8,199 nucleotides of DNA, from NCBI GenBank assembly GCA_030609625.1, contig JAUWBX010000054.1:1-8199 (forward strand), read 5' to 3'. Both the position numbers and the translations under genes were made by a program. Origin of the DNA: Phycisphaerae bacterium (lineage in GTDB: Bacteria > Planctomycetota > Phycisphaerae > Sedimentisphaerales > Anaerobacaceae). The number at the start of each line of letters is the position of its first letter. Position 1 is the stretch's first letter. A model generated the notes under the pieces. It saw nothing but the letters and a program-made list of their open reading frames with translations. It searched no databases and was not told the DNA's origin. This document shows, piece by piece, positions 5,435-8,199 of the stretch.

Positions 5435-6730
5435 ATGAAACGGAAAGGTTTTACATTAGTCGAGCTTCTGGTCGTAATTGCGATCATAGCTCTGTTGATG
5501 GGCATTTTAATGCCTGCACTGGCCAGGGTCAGGCAGATTGCCCATCGACTTATCTGCGGGACGAATCTGTCCGGCATCGGCAAGGCAGTGCTTATCTACA
5601 GCAACGATTACGAAGACGAGTTTCCGCGTGCCGGCGGAAGAAACAGCATTTGGGGCGACCGTGTGGACTGGCTGGCCGATAACCGGTTCGCTGCTTACGG
5701 CTTAAGCGGCACCGACGGCAGCGGTGGCCAGGCAACCGTTACCTCCAGCTTCTATCTTCTGGTCAAGTATGCCGAGGTAACGCCAAAGTCATTTCTCTGC
5801 AAGGGTGATTCCGGGACCAGAGAATTTAAGCCCTCCGACTACGGCCAAGGCGCCAGGGATCTTATCGACCTCTGGGACTTCGGCGAGGAACCATTAAAGC
5901 ACTGCAGCTACTCCTACCACATGCCTTACGGCCTGTATGCCCTGACCACGTCAAGCGAACCGGGTATGGCGGTGGCAGCCGACCGGAACCCATGGATAGA
6001 CTCTCCCGCTGCGGAACGCAAGGACCCCAGCTTGTTGTCCTCATACAACCCTAACGGTGGTAGAGGAGCGGTCAATGTTGGAAACGCCATTGCCCACCAG
6101 GAAGATGGACAAAACGTATTGTTTATGGACAGCCACGTAACTTTTGAAAAACAACCATTCTGCGCCATCAATGATGATAACATTTACACCTACTGGGACG
6201 GCGAAGATCCTCGACGAGGCGGCTTACCTATACCCGGAGCCACTGAGCCTGGTGATAGACTGGATTCATTTCTGGTACACGATGGTGAAGGCACAGGGCC
6301 ACCACCACCGCCAAAGAGGGGGCAATGCTTCCCTGCTGATACACCCGTGTGGGTAGATGGCGCGCTCGTGCAAATCTCGAAAGTTATCGCAGGCCAGACA
6401 GTCGGTAGAGTCAACTGTATTGCAATCGCGGGGCAAATCGAGAAAATTGAAGAGCACGAAGGAACCTTCGAATGCCGCGATATAACGCTCGAAAACGGGA
6501 ATCGCATCAGCGTTGTGGCAGCACACTGCTTCATGCTTGATTCCGGACGATGGGTCGCTGCCCAGAATCTGCAAAGTGGTATGAAGTTGAAATCATTAAA
6601 CGGCACAGTTGCTATCAAGAGCGTTGTAAAAAGGGCAATGCCTTTTGTCGGCAAGGTGTACAATCTTAAAGTTAAAGACTCAGAGAAATATTTAGTAGGC
6701 GAAGACGGCGTGGTTGTTCGTGATTGGTGA
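5435..6730 (+). CDS. Type IV pseudopilin-like (DUF1559 / H-X9-DG type) protein with C-terminal Hint domain, 431 aa
   Basis: Residues 1-30 are a class III prepilin signal: MKRKG, then FTLVELLVVIAIIALL, with cleavage expected after Gly5 and the conserved Glu at mature position 5. This implies export and assembly by a type II secretion/type IV pilus-like machinery. Residues 41-285 form the planctomycete pseudopilin body (CGTNLSGIGKAVLIYSNDY at 41-59). Near 221-236 there is an H-X9-DG-like element, here H-X10-DS (His221, Asp232-Ser233). A linker GTGPPPPPKRGQ (286-297) leads to a Hint domain of 134 residues. It opens with Cys298 in CFPADTPV (block A), has AAHCFM around His364 (block B) and GRWVAAQNLQSGMKL at 371-385, and ends GKVYNLKV...YLVGEDGVVVRDW. 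It lacks the usual final His-Asn and any C-terminal extein. The likely chemistry is N-S acyl shift at Gln297/Cys298, giving cleavage or transfer to an unknown nucleophile. The function is inferred. Confidence 0.88.
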   Translation: MKRKGFTLVELLVVIAIIALLMGILMPALARVRQIAHRLICGTNLSGIGKAVLIYSNDYEDEFPRAGGRNSIWGDRVDWLADNRFAAYGLSGTDGSGGQATVTSSFYLLVKYAEVTPKSFLCKGDSGTREFKPSDYGQGARDLIDLWDFGEEPLKHCSYSYHMPYGLYALTTSSEPGMAVAADRNPWIDSPAAERKDPSLLSSYNPNGGRGAVNVGNAIAHQEDGQNVLFMDSHVTFEKQPFCAINDDNIYTYWDGEDPRRGGLPIPGATEPGDRLDSFLVHDGEGTGPPPPPKRGQCFPADTPVWVDGALVQISKVIAGQTVGRVNCIAIAGQIEKIEEHEGTFECRDITLENGNRISVVAAHCFMLDSGRWVAAQNLQSGMKLKSLNGTVAIKSVVKRAMPFVGKVYNLKVKDSEKYLVGEDGVVVRDW

Positions 6731-6741
6731 TGCGATGTGTT

Positions 6742-6777
6742 GATGGGTGCCTGAACAACTATGTACGGCACCGCATC
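6742..6777 (+). other. Stem-loop just after the pseudopilin-Hint stop codon
   Basis: GATGGGTGCC (6742-6751) pairs with GGCACC (6767-6772) and CATC (6774-6777) with one bulged G, giving 10 pairs. There is no following T tract, so it is not a terminator by itself. It could protect the mRNA 3' end or be incidental. Confidence 0.4.
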
Positions 6778-6822
6778 GGTATCCGGGTTGCGTAAAGATA
6801 GTCCCTGCTTTTAGTTGTCTAT

Positions 6823-6860
6823 AGGCGGCCTTGTGTGATTGAGCACAAGGCCGTCTTATT
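6823..6860 (+). terminator. Rho-independent terminator of the pseudopilin-Hint gene
   Basis: A stem of 13 consecutive pairs, one of them G-U: AGGCGGCCTTGTG (6823-6835) with CACAAGGCCGTCT (6844-6856). The 8-nt loop is TGATTGAG, and a T-rich tail TTATTATT follows. It lies 93 bp after the stop codon and separates this gene from the aconitase gene. The near symmetry means it might also act on minus-strand transcription. Confidence 0.85.
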
Positions 6861-6901
6861 ATTGGTAACTGGGCATTGGTGAGTGGTGATTGTTCAACCA
6901 T

Positions 6902-6942
6902 TTATGCGAACATAAGATTTGTCTTAATCTGGCGTTTATGTT
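6902..6942 (+). other. Competing hairpins upstream of the aconitase gene
   Basis: TTATG (6902-6906) can pair with CATAA (6911-6915) across a CGAA loop. Alternatively AACATAA (6909-6915) can pair with TTATGTT (6936-6942), enclosing a small AGATT/AATCT hairpin (6916-6930 region). The two share the same CATAA strand and exclude each other. The region is AT-rich, so this may be chance, or an operator dyad rather than RNA. Confidence 0.3.
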
Positions 6943-6947
6943 AAACT
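6919..6947 (+). promoter_or_regulatory. Candidate sigma-70-type promoter for the aconitase gene
   Basis: TTGTCT (6919-6924), a 17-bp spacer and TAAACT (6942-6947), each 4 of 6 to consensus. This would start transcription near 6953-6955, just before the ribosome binding site. A second possibility is TTGTTC (6890-6895), 17 bp, TAAGAT (6913-6918). Planctomycete promoters are poorly defined, so this is tentative. Confidence 0.35.
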
Positions 6948-6963
6948 GTGCATTCTGATTTTC

Positions 6964-6969
6964 AAGGAG
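6964..6969 (+). promoter_or_regulatory. Shine-Dalgarno that fixes a TTG start for aconitase
   Basis: AAGGAG lies 7 nt before TTG 6977. The first residues (M)GQTLVYKILGSHLVEGKL align with the normal start of this aconitase family. The GTG at 6969 is out of frame, and no ATG is available nearby in frame. Confidence 0.8.
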
Positions 6970-6976
6970 TGCAAAA

Positions 6977-8199
6977 TTGGGACAAACACTCGTTTATAAG
7001 ATACTTGGCAGTCACCTTGTAGAGGGCAAGCTCGCGGCCGGCGGGCAGATTGGCATTCGTATCGACCAGACGCTTACCCAGGATGCCACGGGAACGACAG
7101 CATTTTTGCTGTACGAGTCGATGCGGGCAGGCCCCAGCGACTCCCGTCGCAAGACGGGGCTGCGGGCGGCTAAGGTTAAAACCGATTTGTCGGTAAGCTA
7201 CGTTGACCACAATATGGCCGGCTTCGGGCCGGAGAACCACAACGACCATTTGTATCTGCAAACGATAGCTGCAAAGTGCGGAGTTTATCATTCGCGGGCG
7301 GGCAACGGCATCTGTCATCAGGTCCATTTAGAACGGTTCGGCAGGCCTGGGGCGACTCTGTTGGGCAGCGACTCGCATACGCCGACCGCTGGCGGAATTG
7401 GTATGTTAGCTATCGGAGCTGGCGGGCTGGACGTGGCGGTGGCGATGGCCGGCGGGCCGTTTTACCTGAGATGCCCAAAGGTTTTAGGAGTAAAACTTAC
7501 CGGCGAATTGAACGAATGGGTGGCTGCGAAGGATGTTATTCTCAAGCTGTTGAGCATACTGACAACGAAAGGTAACGTTGGCTGGGTGGTCGAATATCTC
7601 GGCGAAGGCGTAGAACGGCTGTCCGTGCCACAGCGGGCGACGATAACAAATATGGGGGCGGAATTAGGCGTAACAACGAGCATCTTCGCCAGCGATGAAC
7701 AAACAAGAAAATTTCTGGCCGCCCAGAAACGAGAAAAAGACTATCAACCCTTAGCAGCCGATTCAGATGCCGAATATGACCGCGTCATCGAGATAAATCT
7801 GGCTGAGCTTGAGCCAATGTCGGCATGTCCGTCTTCGCCGGATAACGTCAAACCGGTCCGCGAAATCGCTGGCCTCGAAATCTCTCAGGTCGTGATTGGT
7901 AGCTGTACGAATTCGAGCTTTGCCGATTTGATGATGGTGGCGAAGGTATTAAAAGGACGGCGTGTCAGTAATATGGTCGAATTCGCAATCGCTCCGGGCA
8001 GCAGAGAAGTCCTGAATATGTTGGCTCAAAACGGGGCGTTGGCGGATATGATTTCAGCAGGCGCCAGGATTTTAGAATCGGGATGCGGGCCTTGTATCGG
8101 GCAGGGCTTTTCGCCGGCGAATGAGGTCGTGAGTCTGCGGACGTTTAACAGGAACTTTGCAGGCCGAAGCGGGACAAAAGGCGATAAGGTCTATCTGGT
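6977..8199 (+). CDS. Aconitate hydratase (aconitase), 5' part; gene continues past the window
   Basis: This is the first 407 residues of a [4Fe-4S] hydro-lyase that interconverts citrate and isocitrate in the TCA cycle; it acts in the cytoplasm. The sequence fits the single-chain bacterial aconitase group of roughly 640-650 residues. The motifs run in order: DQTLTQDATG (30-39), SYVDHN (74-79, catalytic Asp-His pair), NGICHQVHLERFG (110-122), GSDSHTPTAGG (130-140), IGSCTNSS with cluster ligand Cys310, and SGCGPCIG with cluster ligands Cys370 and Cys373. NRNFAGRSG (391-399) follows, with Arg392 and Arg397 equivalent to substrate-binding arginines of mitochondrial aconitase. Residues about 51-62 form an Arg-rich insertion relative to the family as I recall it, coded by a palindromic stretch. 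The start codon is TTG. Homoaconitase or isopropylmalate isomerase is less likely because the closest motif pattern is that of aconitase. Confidence 0.93.
   Translation, partial: MGQTLVYKILGSHLVEGKLAAGGQIGIRIDQTLTQDATGTTAFLLYESMRAGPSDSRRKTGLRAAKVKTDLSVSYVDHNMAGFGPENHNDHLYLQTIAAKCGVYHSRAGNGICHQVHLERFGRPGATLLGSDSHTPTAGGIGMLAIGAGGLDVAVAMAGGPFYLRCPKVLGVKLTGELNEWVAAKDVILKLLSILTTKGNVGWVVEYLGEGVERLSVPQRATITNMGAELGVTTSIFASDEQTRKFLAAQKREKDYQPLAADSDAEYDRVIEINLAELEPMSACPSSPDNVKPVREIAGLEISQVVIGSCTNSSFADLMMVAKVLKGRRVSNMVEFAIAPGSREVLNMLAQNGALADMISAGARILESGCGPCIGQGFSPANEVVSLRTFNRNFAGRSGTKGDKVYL
7131..7160. repeat. Palindromic in-frame insertion inside the aconitase gene
   Basis: CCCGTC (7143-7148), a GCAA tetraloop and GACGGG (7153-7158) form a perfect 6-bp hairpin. 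GCGAC/GTCGC (7138-7142 with 7146-7150) is an alternative, and GCCCC (7131-7135) pairs with GGGGC (7156-7160) outside. The stretch codes for about 10 extra residues (GPSDSRRKTG) between the N-terminal helix and VKTDLSVSYVDHN. It looks like a short dispersed palindromic element that landed in frame, but other copies are not visible in this window. Confidence 0.45.

Noticed and set aside
6190..6771. Minus-strand open frame (193 codons) opposite the Hint domain
   Set aside because: It is antisense to a well-supported domain, is rich in Ser/Pro low-complexity sequence, and crosses the stop region without any own signals.

Overview
The window looks like chromosomal DNA from an anaerobic or marine Planctomycetota bacterium, probably of the Phycisphaerae/Sedimentisphaerales type. 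This is an inference from gene content, not from a marker gene. The signs are a run of Tat-exported lipoprotein sulfatases, a DUF1559-like pseudopilin of the H-X9-DG kind common in that phylum, and moderate GC content in the genes.

Layout. (1) Positions 1-4727 hold a plus-strand sulfatase operon: the last 47 codons of one sulfatase, then three complete ones (150-1718, 1739-3259, 3279-4727) with gaps of 3, 20 and 19 bp. All three complete proteins start with a twin-arginine motif followed by a lipobox-like Cys. They carry Cys-type sulfatase signatures (CTPTR, CMASR, CTPSR), so each needs formylglycine maturation. They belong to different subfamilies, which suggests stepwise desulfation of a complex sulfated polysaccharide or glycosaminoglycan. 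(2) Positions 4728-5434 are about 700 bp without a convincing gene, but rich in structure. There are two diverged copies of a roughly 75-nt stem-loop element. Nearer the next gene, two perfect complementary helices of 10 and 11 bp cross each other in a pseudoknot arrangement. (3) Positions 5435-6730 encode a type IV pseudopilin-like protein whose C-terminus is a Hint (Hedgehog/intein-type) self-processing domain; this is the most unusual gene here. A strong intrinsic terminator follows at 6823-6860. (4) From 6977 to the window end lies the 5' two thirds of an aconitase gene. It starts at TTG behind a good ribosome binding site and carries a short palindrome-coded in-frame insertion.

How the parts may work together. 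The sulfatases would strip sulfate from polysaccharide in the periplasm or at the outer membrane. The pseudopilin-Hint protein would be exported through a type II secretion/type IV pilus-like machinery and could be cleaved, or covalently attached to something, through a Hint thioester. Its separate, structured upstream region suggests it is controlled independently of the sulfatases. The aconitase is central metabolism (TCA cycle) and probably a separate transcription unit. No tRNA, rRNA, CRISPR array, transposase or integrase was seen.
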